Below the pieces are notes generated by a model that worked only from the letters and a program-made list of their open reading frames with translations, did no database searches and had not been told where the DNA came from. From positions 62,001-126,000 of the forward strand of contig CANGPN010000002.1 in assembly GCA_947456305.1 (NCBI GenBank): a stretch of 64,000 nt of DNA. The letters are read 5' to 3'. The first letter of the stretch is position 1. Each line of letters starts with the position of its first letter. Shown here one piece after another: positions 17,742 to 28,586 of this stretch. Origin of the DNA: Comamonadaceae bacterium (GTDB lineage: Bacteria > Pseudomonadota > Gammaproteobacteria > Burkholderiales > Burkholderiaceae_C). Position numbers and translations under genes: made by a program.

Positions 17742-19124
17742 TCAGCCGCGCATGAGGGCTTCAATCTCACCCGCATCCACAGGCACATCACGGCTGATCA
17801 ACTCGCAGCCGTTGGCGGTGACGATGGCATCGTCTTCAATCCGTATGCCTATATGCCAGAACTGCTCGGGCACGCCCTCGCCCGGGCGCACATACAAGCC
17901 CGGCTCCAGAGTCAGCACCATGCCTGGGTGCAGCACGCGGCTGGGGCGCGGTTGCACCACAGCGCCGGTGATCGGGTCGGCCTTGGGCGGTTCGGTGATG
18001 GCTTCGCCGGGTTCGACATAGCTGCCGCAATCGTGCACATCCATGCCCAGCCAGTGGCTGGTGCGGTGCATGTAAAACGGGAAATAGGCTTTTTTCTCCA
18101 ATACATCTTGAAGCGAGCCGTGTTTGTCGTGGGTGAGCAAACCCACATCCAGCAGGCCTTGCGCCAACACTTTCACTGCCGCTTCATGCGGGTCGTTGAA
18201 GCGGGCACCGGCGCGTGTGGCGTTGGCCGATGCATATTGCGCTGCCAACACAATGTCGTAGAGCGCACGCTGCGGGCCGGAGAATTTGCCGTTAGCCGGA
18301 AACGTGCGGGTGATGTCAGACGCATAACCGTCGAGTTCGCAGCCTGCGTCGATCAATACCAAATCGCCGTTGCGCACAGGCGCGGTATCGGCGCGGTAAT
18401 GCAAGACGCAAGCGTTGGCACCGGCGGCGACGATGGAGGTGTAGGCCGGAAACTGCGAGCCGTGGCGACGGAATTCATGCAGCAACTCGGCTTCTAAATG
18501 GTATTCACGTACATCCTGGCCGTCGCGCAACATGCGTGCGCTCAGTTGCATGGCGCGCACATGGGCGGCTGCGCTGATGCGCGCTGCGCTGCGCATGGTG
18601 TCTTGCTCGTGCGCGTCTTTGACCAAACGCATTTCATCCAGCAACACACACACATCTTGCTGCACCGACGGACAAGACACGCCCATGCGCACGCGGGCGC
18701 GTACTTTGTTTAACCAGCCGTCAACCTGCGAGGACAAATGGTCGTGCGTGACAAACGGGTACCAGACGCTGGTTTGGTTTTCCAACAGCTTAGGAATGTG
18801 CGCGTCCAACTCGGACACAGAAAACGCTTGGCTCACACCCAAAGCGGCTGGCGCGGCCTGAGGGCCTAAGCGTATGCCGTCCCAAATTTCGCGTTCCAAA
18901 TCTTTGGGCTGGCAAAACAAGGTGCTGCGGCCATTGGCTTCAAGTAGCAGCCAGGCATTGGGTTCGCTGAAGCCGGTGAGGTAGAAAAAATAACTGTCGT
19001 GTCGAAACGGAAAATCTGCGTCGCGGTTACGTATGCGTTCTGGTGCGGTGGGAATGATGGCCACACCGCCAGTGCCCAATTGGGCAGCCAATGCGGCGCG
19101 GCGTTGCGCGTAGATAGAGGTCAT
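17742..19124 (-). CDS. pepP: Xaa-Pro aminopeptidase (M24B)
   Basis: A 460-residue metallopeptidase that removes N-terminal residues before proline. The N-terminal creatinase-like domain includes PFRHDSYFFYLTGF near residues 38-51. The C-terminal pita-bread domain provides metal ligands in LIDAGCELDGYASDITRTFP (two Asp), HRTSHWLGMDVHD (His), LTLEPGLY (Glu) and IRIEDD (Glu). Length is as for PepP. No close neighbour on its strand suggests an operon. Confidence 0.93.
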   Translation of the reverse strand: MTSIYAQRRAALAAQLGTGGVAIIPTAPERIRNRDADFPFRHDSYFFYLTGFSEPNAWLLLEANGRSTLFCQPKDLEREIWDGIRLGPQAAPAALGVSQAFSVSELDAHIPKLLENQTSVWYPFVTHDHLSSQVDGWLNKVRARVRMGVSCPSVQQDVCVLLDEMRLVKDAHEQDTMRSAARISAAAHVRAMQLSARMLRDGQDVREYHLEAELLHEFRRHGSQFPAYTSIVAAGANACVLHYRADTAPVRNGDLVLIDAGCELDGYASDITRTFPANGKFSGPQRALYDIVLAAQYASANATRAGARFNDPHEAAVKVLAQGLLDVGLLTHDKHGSLQDVLEKKAYFPFYMHRTSHWLGMDVHDCGSYVEPGEAITEPPKADPITGAVVQPRPSRVLHPGMVLTLEPGLYVRPGEGVPEQFWHIGIRIEDDAIVTANGCELISRDVPVDAGEIEALMRG

Positions 19125-19257
19125 GGCGGGATTGTAGGAGGGGGCATCTTGGTAAGAGGCTCAGGGGTTATGGGTCACCATGGAGTGGCGATGAAAACTG
19201 CCTCAGCAGTTTGCACATGTCCAATTAGTAACAAATGCATCCGTAGAGTTGGAGGCC

Positions 19258-19557
19258 TTAAGAACTCGCTACTTGAGCCCGCAACTCCAAACCCAAGGCG
19301 TTCATGACTTTCAAAATGGTGTCAAAGCTGGGCGAACGCTCACCAGACAGTGCTTTGTAAAGGCTTTCGCGCGAAAGGCCTGCGTCACGCGCCACTTGGC
19401 TCATGCCCTTGGCGCGGGCGATGTCCCCCAAGGCTTTGGCAATGAAAGCAGCGTCTCCATGAGCCTCTTCCAAGCAAGCTTCAAGGTAGGCTGCCATTTC
19501 TTCGCGCGTACGCAAATGGTCTGCTACATCGTAGGGGGTGGTGAGGGTTTGAGCCAT
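19258..19557 (-). CDS. HigA-type antitoxin
   Basis: A 99-residue protein with an N-terminal helical part and a helix-turn-helix near residues 52-75 (SQVARDAGLSRESLYKAL). It belongs to the putative addiction module antidote family found with Gp49/HigB-like toxins. It begins 3 bases after the toxin stop, so the toxin is encoded first, as in higBA loci. It is expected to neutralise the toxin and repress the shared promoter. Confidence 0.87.
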   Translation of the reverse strand: MAQTLTTPYDVADHLRTREEMAAYLEACLEEAHGDAAFIAKALGDIARAKGMSQVARDAGLSRESLYKALSGERSPSFDTILKVMNALGLELRAQVASS

Positions 19558-19560
19558 GTG

Positions 19561-19857
19561 TCACTTCTCCAGGTTTGTTGCCAACTGCAAGGCTGTTTGA
19601 ATGTCATTGGATTGACTGCTCTTGTCACCGTCTGCCAAAAGAATCACGATGTCTTGGCCGCGTTGAGTGAAATACACCCGATAGCCGGGGCCGAAATGAA
19701 TACGCAACTCTGAAACACCACTGCCAACAGGCTTGACGTCTCCGGGGTTGCCAGCCGCCAAACGCTCCACGCGCACCAAAATCCGCGCACGTGCTTGCTG
19801 ATCGCGCAAATTATCGATCCATTCGGCATAGACATCGGTTTTGCGTATTTGAAGCAC
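19561..19857 (-). CDS. RelE/HigB-like toxin (Gp49 family)
   Basis: A 98-residue protein with the RelE-fold pattern: basic helix R-A-R-I-L-V-R-V-E-R-L, then G-V-S-E-L-R-I, then the strand GPGYRVYFTQRG and the conserved LLADGDKSSQ near residues 72-81. These fit the addiction-module killer protein family, likely ribosome-dependent mRNA interferases. The start codon is GTG at 19857. The pair sits between pepP and the MurU-like gene, on the same strand as both. Confidence 0.87.
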   Translation of the reverse strand: MLQIRKTDVYAEWIDNLRDQQARARILVRVERLAAGNPGDVKPVGSGVSELRIHFGPGYRVYFTQRGQDIVILLADGDKSSQSNDIQTALQLATNLEK

Positions 19858-19888
19858 AACAGAAATGTAGCCATTGGGCTACATGATG

Positions 19889-20767
19889 TCAAGCGAATGG
19901 CCGTTCGTTCAACTGCGCCAACCGCTCAGGCGTTCCCACATCTACCCAAAGGCCGTTGTACAGAGAAGCGGTTACCAAACCCTCGTCCATGGCGCGGCGC
20001 AGCAAAGGAGCCAGCGGCGTTTTCACGCCCTGCGGATTGCCGGGCGGAATACCGCAGCGCGCTTCGCTGAAAAAAGTTTTTTTATACAAAGCAATGGTGC
20101 TGAAGGTGTAGAGCTGCCCAGGCACTTGAATTGGGTCATGGGCTTCAGTGCTTGATGCGTTGCTGACGTAAGAATGAGGTGCGGCTGGCGACGTGACGGA
20201 AGAAGAGGCGGCTTTGGGCAGATTCAGCGCCAAACCGTCGGCTGATAAACCGAAATCTCCGCCAGGGTTGTGCGCCGGATTCGGCACCAGCCAAATATGC
20301 GCCAGTTGCGGGCTGTGTTTAAAGCGGTCGAAAGCTTGTGCTGAAAATTCAAAACCGGGCACATACACGTCCCCGGCCGCCACCCAGAACACCTCGTCAA
20401 GCAATGGAAGGGCACGCACAATGCCGCCCGCAGTTTCCAGCGCTTCGCCTGCACCGCGTCCCTCGTGCGAGTAATACAAGGCCATAGGCGCAGCGTCAGG
20501 GGTGTTTGGCATCGCGTCGGTCGAAAAGTACGGGCCGAAAGCCGGTTCAATCTGATCGCCCAGCCAACCGGTGTTGATCACTGTTGCTGAAACACCGGCG
20601 GTGTGAAGCGCACGCAAGGGGTATTGCAGCAAAGGCTGACCGCGCACTTGCAACAGCGGTTTGGGACAGGTGTCGGTGAGCGGGCGCATGCGCTCGCCGC
20701 GCCCGGCGGCCAAAACCATGGCACTGGCGGGGAGGAAATTGGCGCTGGGTTGCTCTGGGGGTTTCAC
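19889..20767 (-). CDS. Sugar-phosphate nucleotidyltransferase, MurU-like
   Basis: A 292-residue nucleotidyltransferase. The nucleotide-binding loop MVLAAGRGERMRPLTDTCPKPLL lies at about residues 17-39, split here as LAAGRGERMRPLT and KPLL, and a catalytic-Asp strand is FWVAAGDVYVPG near 127. The closest type is MurU, which makes UDP-MurNAc from MurNAc-1-phosphate in peptidoglycan recycling; glucose-1-phosphate enzymes are the alternative. The segment near residues 200-225 is a Ser/Ala-rich insert. The usual partner kinase amgK is not adjacent. The start is GTG at 20767 and has no clear ribosome site. Confidence 0.78.
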   Translation of the reverse strand: MKPPEQPSANFLPASAMVLAAGRGERMRPLTDTCPKPLLQVRGQPLLQYPLRALHTAGVSATVINTGWLGDQIEPAFGPYFSTDAMPNTPDAAPMALYYSHEGRGAGEALETAGGIVRALPLLDEVFWVAAGDVYVPGFEFSAQAFDRFKHSPQLAHIWLVPNPAHNPGGDFGLSADGLALNLPKAASSSVTSPAAPHSYVSNASSTEAHDPIQVPGQLYTFSTIALYKKTFFSEARCGIPPGNPQGVKTPLAPLLRRAMDEGLVTASLYNGLWVDVGTPERLAQLNERPFA

Positions 20768-20938
20768 AATAAAAGAGTGTAGCCACGGTAAAACAGCGTG
20801 CGAACCAAGTCGCAGGAATGGGCAGTCACGTCGGGTTTTGACCGTGAATCAACGGCCGTGGATGTGCGGGGATTGAAGGAAAATCTGTTTGATAAAATCG
20901 CCGGTTCCCCTTTTTAAATCCCTTACACGGAGCCAACC

Positions 20939-22993
20939 ATGGCGAACCACCAACAAATGGCCAGTGCGATTCGCGCCTTGGCAATGGACGCGGTACAAAC
21001 AGCAAATTCCGGTCACCCCGGTGCGCCCATGGGCATGGCGGATATCGCCGTAGCGCTCTGGGGCGAACATCTGAAACACAACCCGACACACCCGCATTGG
21101 GCCGACCGCGACCGCTTTGTGCTGTCCAACGGTCACGGCTCTATGTTGATATATGCGCTGCTGCATCTCACCGGCTACGACCTGCCGATGAGCGAGTTGA
21201 AAAACTTCCGCCAGTTGCACAGCAAAACCGCTGGTCACCCCGAAGTGGGCATCACCCCCGGCGTAGAAACCACCACCGGCCCGCTGGGCCAAGGCATCAC
21301 CAATGCGGTCGGCATGGCTTTGGCAGAAAAACTGCTGGCCGCCGAATTCAACCGCCCCGGCCACGACATCGTTGACCACCACACCTATGTGTTCATGGGC
21401 GACGGTTGCATGATGGAAGGTATCAGCCACGAAGCATGCGCTTTGGCCGGTGCGTGGAAGCTCAACAAGCTGATTGCGCTGTACGACGACAACGGCATCT
21501 CCATCGACGGCAAGGTCACACCTTGGTTCATCGACGACACACCGGCGCGTTTCAAGGCCTATGGTTGGAACGTCATCACGGTTGACGGCCATGATGTGAA
21601 CGCAGTCTCGCAAGCCATTGCCACCGCCAAACACAGCGCCGACAAGCCCACACTCATCGCTTGCAAAACCCATATCGGCCAAGGCAGCCCCAACCGTGTC
21701 GATACCGCCAAAGCCCACGGCGAACCTTTGGGCGCGGAAGAAATTGCGCTGACCCGCGCCGCCATCCATTGGCCGCACGAGCCTTTCCATGTGCCGTCAG
21801 ATGTGTATGCCGACTGGGATGCCAAAGCCAAAGGCGCGCATCAAGAGCAACAGTGGAACCAGTTGTTCCAAGCCTATGCCAGTGCTCACCCTGAGCTGGC
21901 AGCTGAATACAAACGCCGCATGGCCGGTGACTTGCCTGCCAATTTCCACCAAACCGTGGTCGATGCCGTGGTGGCTGCCAACACCAAAGCCGAAACCGTG
22001 GCCAGCCGCAAGGCCAGCCAGTTGGCTTTGGAAGCCTTCACCGCCGCCATTCCCGAAATGCTAGGCGGCAGCGCCGACCTGACAGGCTCCAACCTGACCA
22101 ACACCAAGTCCACACCAAATATGCGTGTCGACTTGGCCGGACGCATCGTCAAGGACGAGCATGGCCACGGCGGTCGTCACATCAATTACGGCGTGCGCGA
22201 ATTCGGCATGGCCGCCATCATGAACGGCATCACCTTGCACGGCGGTTTCATTCCTTACGGCGGCACTTTCCTTACCTTCTCCGACTATTCACGCAACGCC
22301 ATCCGCATGGCCGCGTTGATGAAGCAGCGCGTGGTGCATGTGTTCACCCACGACTCCATCGGTCTGGGCGAAGACGGCCCGACCCACCAGTCCATCGAGC
22401 ACGCGGCTTCATTGCGCCTCATCCCCGGTTTGGATGTGTGGCGCCCTGCGGATACCGCTGAAACAACCGTCGCATGGGCTGTGGCTTTGCAAAACGCGCA
22501 TCGCCCGACCGCATTGCTGCTCAGCCGCCAAAACCTGCCGTATTTGCCCAAGGGCGACAGCAAGGCCAAAGATGCCAGCGGTTTGGACGCGATCAACAAA
22601 GGCGCTTATGTGCTGGCCGAACCCTCCGAAGTCGGCATCAACAAAAAAGCGCAGGCGGTCATCATTGCCACCGGCTCTGAAGTTCAGTTGGCGCTCAAAG
22701 CGCAAGCGCTGTTGGCCGAACACAAAGTCGCGGTGCGCGTGGTCTCCATGCCCAGCACCACCACGTTTGACCGCCAATCGACAGCCTACAAATCAGCGGT
22801 GTTGCCCGCTGGTGTGCCGCGTATCGCGGTTGAGATGGGCAGCACCGACGGCTGGTGGAAATACGGTGTGTCAGCGGTGGTCGGCATCGACACCTACGGT
22901 GAAAGCGCACCGGCACCTGTGTTGTTTAAACACTTTGGTTTCACCCCTGAAAACGTGGCTGACACCGTGCGCGCCGTGTTGCAGCGGGCTTGA
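20939..22993 (+). CDS. tkt: Transketolase
   Basis: A 684-residue thiamine diphosphate enzyme of the pentose phosphate pathway. The thiamine motif [18 protein letters not shown] lies near residues 155-172, the [13 protein letters not shown] loop near 21-33, and the pyrimidine-domain segment [14 protein letters not shown] near 471-484. It is complete and of usual length, with an ACGGAG ribosome site before the ATG. The next gene is gap, 62 bases away, so the two probably share a transcript in the common Burkholderiales order. Confidence 0.96.
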   Translation: MANHQQMASAIRALAMDAVQTANSGHPGAPMGMADIAVALWGEHLKHNPTHPHWADRDRFVLSNGHGSMLIYALLHLTGYDLPMSELKNFRQLHSKTAGHPEVGITPGVETTTGPLGQGITNAVGMALAEKLLAAEFNRPGHDIVDHHTYVFMGDGCMMEGISHEACALAGAWKLNKLIALYDDNGISIDGKVTPWFIDDTPARFKAYGWNVITVDGHDVNAVSQAIATAKHSADKPTLIACKTHIGQGSPNRVDTAKAHGEPLGAEEIALTRAAIHWPHEPFHVPSDVYADWDAKAKGAHQEQQWNQLFQAYASAHPELAAEYKRRMAGDLPANFHQTVVDAVVAANTKAETVASRKASQLALEAFTAAIPEMLGGSADLTGSNLTNTKSTPNMRVDLAGRIVKDEHGHGGRHINYGVREFGMAAIMNGITLHGGFIPYGGTFLTFSDYSRNAIRMAALMKQRVVHVFTHDSIGLGEDGPTHQSIEHAASLRLIPGLDVWRPADTAETTVAWAVALQNAHRPTALLLSRQNLPYLPKGDSKAKDASGLDAINKGAYVLAEPSEVGINKKAQAVIIATGSEVQLALKAQALLAEHKVAVRVVSMPSTTTFDRQSTAYKSAVLPAGVPRIAVEMGSTDGWWKYGVSAVVGIDTYGESAPAPVLFKHFGFTPENVADTVRAVLQRA

Positions 22994-23031
22994 GAGTTTC
23001 ATGCGCTGCCAGACAGCGTGATCTTGTTTAA

Positions 23032-24054
<1,023 letters not shown>

Positions 24055-24076
24055 ATAGCGGTCAACATCCAAGCTC

Positions 24077-24100
24077 AAGCGCCCTGCGGGGCGCTTTTTA
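24077..24100 (+). terminator. Rho-independent terminator after gap
   Basis: An 8-bp stem AAGCGCCC/GGGCGCTT (24077-24084 with 24089-24096), loop TGCG, then TTTA. It ends the tkt-gap unit. Confidence 0.88.
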
Positions 24101-24152
24101 TTGTGTCTATCCGCTACGCACGCCAAACATACACAACCGCTAACATCGACGC

Positions 24153-25286
24153 ATGGATTCAGTGATTTCAACATTCAAAGAACGCATCAAACAAGCCGCT
24201 GCCAACGCGCAAGTCTTGCGCATACAAGGTGGCAACACCAAACACTTTTATGGCGAGCACGATGCATCGCATGAAGTGCTTGATACCCGCGAACTCACAG
24301 GTGTGGTGAGTTACGAGCCCAGCGAATTGGTGGTGACGGTGCGCAGCGGCACACCGCTGTCAGAACTCGAACAACTGTTGTCCACCAAAGGCCAGTGCTT
24401 GGCTTACGAGCCACCGCATTTCGGCGCGGCTGCCACGGTTGGCGGCATGGTGGCCGCCGGACTGGCCGGGCCGTCGCGTGCCAATGTGGGCAGCGTGCGC
24501 GACCACGTGCTGGGTGCCAAGCTGATCAACGGTTTGGGTGAAGAACTCACCTTCGGTGGTCAGGTGATGAAAAACGTCGCCGGTTACGACGTGTCGCGGG
24601 TGTTGGCCGGCAGCATGGGCACTTTGGGTTTGGTCACTGAGCTGTCTTTGAAGGTGTTGCCCGTCGCGCCTGAAGAAGCTACCTTGGTGTGCAAGCTGTC
24701 TCAACACGATGCCCTCGAACTGTTACACCGCTGGGGTGGCCAAGCCTTGCCCTTGAACGCCAGTGCTTGGCTGCACGACACCACAGCGCAACCCGCGCAA
24801 GACCTGTTGTTTGTGCGCTTGCGCGGTGCGGTGGCTGCGGTTGAATCCGCTTGCCCGCGCATGATCGCCGATGTGCAAGCCTTGGGCGGTTCAGCTTCAC
24901 GCATGGACAACGCGCAAGCCGCCAAAGACTGGCAAGCCTGTCGCGAACAGAGCTTGCCTTTTTTCCACGCACCTTCTACTGAGCTGTGTTTGTGGCGTTT
25001 AAGCCTGCCGCAAACCGCGCCTGTGTTGAACCTGCCTTATGCCACTTACATCGAATGGCACGGCGGTGTGCGCTGGTTGTGGGCACCTGCCTCGGCAGCC
25101 ACGCAGTTGCGCGAAGCAGCCCATGCGGTCGGTGGTCACGCCACGCTGTTCCGGCGGGCGCAAGCTGGCGCATCAAACACCGCTGTGTTTTCAGAACTGC
25201 CTGCAGTGCAACAACGCATACAACGCGAATTACAAAAACAGTTTGACCCGCACGGCGTGTTCAACACCGGACGACTGGGTATTTAA
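24153..25286 (+). CDS. glcE: Glycolate oxidase FAD-binding subunit GlcE
   Basis: A 377-residue FAD-binding protein. The PCMH-type region shows RIQGGNTKHFYG near residues 23-34, TVRSGTPLSELEQLL near 61-75 and GATVGGMVAAGLAGPSR-like ATVGGMVAAGLAGPSR near 92-107. The FGGQVMKNVAGYDVSRVLAGS segment near 130-150 is typical of GlcE (shown here as FGGQVMKNVAGY). With GlcF and a GlcD subunit it oxidises glycolate to glyoxylate. GlcF follows after 2 bases. No glcD lies upstream; the previous gene is gap behind a terminator. Confidence 0.9.
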   Translation: MDSVISTFKERIKQAAANAQVLRIQGGNTKHFYGEHDASHEVLDTRELTGVVSYEPSELVVTVRSGTPLSELEQLLSTKGQCLAYEPPHFGAAATVGGMVAAGLAGPSRANVGSVRDHVLGAKLINGLGEELTFGGQVMKNVAGYDVSRVLAGSMGTLGLVTELSLKVLPVAPEEATLVCKLSQHDALELLHRWGGQALPLNASAWLHDTTAQPAQDLLFVRLRGAVAAVESACPRMIADVQALGGSASRMDNAQAAKDWQACREQSLPFFHAPSTELCLWRLSLPQTAPVLNLPYATYIEWHGGVRWLWAPASAATQLREAAHAVGGHATLFRRAQAGASNTAVFSELPAVQQRIQRELQKQFDPHGVFNTGRLGI

Positions 25287-25288
25287 AA

Positions 25289-26527
25289 ATGCAAACCAAT
25301 CTCTCTCCCGAATACCAACACACGGCAGATGGCCAAGAGGCCGAAGCCATTCTGCGCAAATGCGTGCACTGCGGTTTTTGCACCGCAACCTGCCCCACTT
25401 ACCAATTGCTCGGCGATGAACTCGACGGTCCGCGCGGACGCATCTACCTGATCAAGCAAGTGCTGGAAGGTGAAACGCCGACCCGCGACACACAGTTGCA
25501 CCTAGACCGTTGCCTGACCTGCCGCAACTGCGAATCCACCTGTCCCAGCGGCGTGCAATATGGTCATCTGGTCGACATAGGCCGCAAACTGGTGGATGAA
25601 AAAGTACCGCGCCCGGCCAGCGAACAAGCCCTGCGTTGGGCGCTGAAAGAAGGTTTGAATTCGCCCTTGTTTGCGCCGGCCATGAAGCTGGGTCAAGCTG
25701 TGCGAGGTTTATTACCCGGCGGCATCAAAGCCAAAGTGCCCGAAGCACGCAGTGCGGGTACATGGCCGGCACGCACGTATGCGCGCAAAGTCTTGATGCT
25801 GGCCGGTTGTGTGCAGCCTTCCATGAGCCCGAACATCAACAGCGCCACCGCGCGTGTGCTGGATGCCTGCGGCATTCAAACCGCGGTGGAGCCGTTGGCG
25901 GGTTGCTGCGGCGGCGTGAAGTTTCATTTGAACGACCAAGACGGCGCCATCGTGCAAATGAAAAACAACATAGACGCTTGGTGGCCGCATGTGGCCCAAG
26001 GCGTAGAAGCGATTGTGATGAACGCGTCCGGCTGTGGTGTCACTGTGAAAGACTACGGCCACATATTGCGCAACGATGCGGCTTATGCCGACAAAGCCAA
26101 ACGCATCAGCGAATTGACCAAAGACTTGAGCGAGTTATTGCCTCAGATCCTGCCCGAGTTACAAAAACGCATCACACCACAGACCGCGCAAGCCCAAGGC
26201 TTGATGGCGTTTCACCCGCCTTGCACTTTGCAACACGGCCAGCAACTCAAAGGCGGCGTTGAAACCCAGTTGAATGCGCTCGGCTTCAAGCTGCGCGTGG
26301 CCGGCAACGAAGCGCATTTGTGTTGCGGTTCGGCCGGTACGTACAGCGTGTTGCAACCGGTCATCGCAAAACAATTGCGCGACCGCAAGCTCGGCAACTT
26401 GAATGAGATGCAACCGCAGGCGATATTAAGTGCCAACATAGGCTGCATCACCCATTTGCAAAGCGGTACCGAGGTGCCGGTGCGTCATTGGATTGAAATG
26501 GTGGATGCGGCGCTGTCAGCCAGCTAA
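25289..26527 (+). CDS. glcF: Glycolate oxidase iron-sulfur subunit GlcF
   Basis: A 412-residue iron-sulfur protein that passes electrons from the flavin subunits to the respiratory chain. Two 4Fe-4S motifs are present, CVHCGFCTATCP near residues 29-40 and CLTCRNCESTCP near 79-90. Two CCG-type cysteine-rich segments follow, AGCCGGVKFH near 206 and LCCGSAGTYS near 346. It is tightly linked to glcE. The usual glcD partner is not adjacent. Confidence 0.93.
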   Translation: MQTNLSPEYQHTADGQEAEAILRKCVHCGFCTATCPTYQLLGDELDGPRGRIYLIKQVLEGETPTRDTQLHLDRCLTCRNCESTCPSGVQYGHLVDIGRKLVDEKVPRPASEQALRWALKEGLNSPLFAPAMKLGQAVRGLLPGGIKAKVPEARSAGTWPARTYARKVLMLAGCVQPSMSPNINSATARVLDACGIQTAVEPLAGCCGGVKFHLNDQDGAIVQMKNNIDAWWPHVAQGVEAIVMNASGCGVTVKDYGHILRNDAAYADKAKRISELTKDLSELLPQILPELQKRITPQTAQAQGLMAFHPPCTLQHGQQLKGGVETQLNALGFKLRVAGNEAHLCCGSAGTYSVLQPVIAKQLRDRKLGNLNEMQPQAILSANIGCITHLQSGTEVPVRHWIEMVDAALSAS

Positions 26528-26798
26528 ACACACATTTCCTCGCGTCGGGCTATGCTTAGAAGTGGATTACCGTTGCTGGTTGACGGATGGCGGAGCAGGT
26601 TTGACGATCAGTACGGCAAACTGTTTTGCACCAGCGGCCCCTATGTGATGAATACCTGGTCCGCCCTCAGACGCGAAGAAGCAATGCTGCCATTTGTTCT
26701 GGTGGTATTGGCTGAAAAAGCGGCTTCCATTTGAAATAACAGCCGCAGAATAAACAAAATTTAAAATACCACGGATGATTAAGTTCCCGAGAAGAAAG
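26528..26798. other. Intergenic region between convergent glcF and kinase genes, no supported gene
   Basis: A 60-codon open frame exists here (26552-26734, plus strand), but its composition and product look random and it has no recognisable domain. I see no clear hairpin terminator or repeat. Confidence 0.5.
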
Positions 26799-28586
26799 CT
26801 ATGCGGACTGTGCTGAATTTAATCGTTGTAAAAAAGCGGGTGAAAGCAATAACTGCTCTTCAATCAAAGCGCATAAGCGTTGCCTGTCAAAAGGCTTGAG
26901 GACCATGGCATTCATACCCACATCGGTGCAATGCTGGTGGTCTTCAGTATTGACGTTGGCCGTGAGCGCCAGCACGGGTACATCGCGTTGCGGCGACGGC
27001 CATTCGGTGCGCAGTCTGCGGGTGGCCTCAATCCCGTCCATCACCGGCATCAGCATATCCATCAACACCATGTCAAAGTTTTCACGCGCCAATGCATCCA
27101 GTGCTTCCTGACCGTTGGCCGCTTCCACCATGACAGCTTGCGGCCAATGCGCTTGCACCACTTGACAGGCTAATAAACGGTTGACAGCGCTGTCATCGAC
27201 CACCAGAAAACGCACGGGAAAGCGTAGCAATTGATCACTGCGTGGCGAGTCGCGGTTTTCGAATCTGGGAGCGCTGCCGGTCACCAACGGCAAGGTAAAC
27301 CAAAAGCGCGACCCCTGACCTGGTTGGCTTTCAACCCCGATGCTGCCGCCTAAAAGCTTGACCAGATTGCGGCTGATAGCCAGCCCCAAACCGTTGCCGC
27401 CATAGGACGAAGCCGTGTCCGTGCTGGCCTGCTCGAAGCGTTCAAAGATTTTGTCCTGTCGCTCGGGCGAAATACCAATACCGGTATCGGTCACAGAAAA
27501 CAACAACTGCGATTCATGTCGCTCAATCCGCAAGCACACCGACCCCTGGTGGGTGAATTTGATGGCGTTACCCAGCAAATTGACCAGAACTTGCATCAAC
27601 CTGTGCCGGTCAGTGACTACCCAGGCAGGAAGCGTGTCATCCGTTTGCAACTCATAGCGAATCTTCATGCTGTTGACACGTTGTTGAAACAGATTGAAAG
27701 CCGCACGTACCGTGACCATCAATTCAAAGGGTTCGTGCTGTACTTTCAGTTGACCGCGTTGCAGCAAAGAAAAATCCAGCACATCGTTGATCACGGTCAT
27801 TAAATGATCGCTGGACTGCTTAACCAGTTCTGCAATTTCCAACGCGCGCGGCCTATCTTTGACATGCTGTCGCAGCAGGTCACTGAAGCCGATGATGGCG
27901 TTCATAGGTGTGCGCAATTCGTGACTGAGCAAAGCAATGAAGTTGTCTTTGATCGACTGGGCTCGCAGTAATTCGGCGCGCTTGCTAAGCAAAATGGCCT
28001 GGCGCTCGGCGCGTAAGCGCAAATTGCGCAAGTACAAACGGTGGTAGATCAGCGGCAGCGTCAGTAGGAAGATCATGATGGCCACATCATTCCAAGCATT
28101 TTGTCTAAGCAATTGCGGAGAAGCCACATAAATAGCGGGAATCCATCCTTGGTAAGCACTCAAGGCCAGCCCCGACAGGCATACCAAACAGGCGATCAAC
28201 CAGAAAATACCATCTGCCACACCGATCAAAAACAGTGAAAACATAGGCAATATGACCAGCCAGTTCAATGAATTAGAAAACATACCGCCTGTCAACAAGG
28301 CTTCGCGTATCAGGTGAAAAAACGCATAAGCCATCGAAGCGTTCAGGCTCCATCGCAAAGGTAAACCCAGCACATACAAGAACAACAAAGCCAATAGCAC
28401 TGCAGTCAAAATGTGTGCATTGTGTTGGTCCACAACATCCGGCGATACGCTGCCCAATATCCAGCTCATTATCGACAGGCACAGGGTAAAGAGCATAAAG
28501 AACTGACCCTTGGTGTCTTTCCAGTGTGATGGCATACGCAGCCAGCGATTCTTGGGTGCGGGTGTCAAGTCCGTTGGTTCAGCCAT
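26799..28586 (-). CDS. Hybrid sensor histidine kinase/response regulator (second of a paralogous pair)
   Basis: A 595-residue membrane kinase. The N-terminus has about five to six hydrophobic helices (residues about 30-190) without a separate periplasmic sensor domain. A dimerisation helix carries the phospho-acceptor His in SHELRTPMN near residue 222, then N-box LLGNAIKFT, G1 DTGIGISP and G2 GGNGLGLAI. A receiver domain follows with acceptor Asp near 510 (LMDMLMPVMDG) and KPF. I chose ATG 28586, which overlaps the upstream kinase gene by 8 bases. It has the same architecture and order of motifs as that kinase. The signal is unknown. Confidence 0.9.
   Translation of the reverse strand: MAEPTDLTPAPKNRWLRMPSHWKDTKGQFFMLFTLCLSIMSWILGSVSPDVVDQHNAHILTAVLLALLFLYVLGLPLRWSLNASMAYAFFHLIREALLTGGMFSNSLNWLVILPMFSLFLIGVADGIFWLIACLVCLSGLALSAYQGWIPAIYVASPQLLRQNAWNDVAIMIFLLTLPLIYHRLYLRNLRLRAERQAILLSKRAELLRAQSIKDNFIALLSHELRTPMNAIIGFSDLLRQHVKDRPRALEIAELVKQSSDHLMTVINDVLDFSLLQRGQLKVQHEPFELMVTVRAAFNLFQQRVNSMKIRYELQTDDTLPAWVVTDRHRLMQVLVNLLGNAIKFTHQGSVCLRIERHESQLLFSVTDTGIGISPERQDKIFERFEQASTDTASSYGGNGLGLAISRNLVKLLGGSIGVESQPGQGSRFWFTLPLVTGSAPRFENRDSPRSDQLLRFPVRFLVVDDSAVNRLLACQVVQAHWPQAVMVEAANGQEALDALARENFDMVLMDMLMPVMDGIEATRRLRTEWPSPQRDVPVLALTANVNTEDHQHCTDVGMNAMVLKPFDRQRLCALIEEQLLLSPAFLQRLNSAQSA

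Noticed and set aside
26552-26734. 60-codon plus-strand open frame after glcF
   Set aside because: No domain, no clear ribosome site and composition like intergenic DNA.
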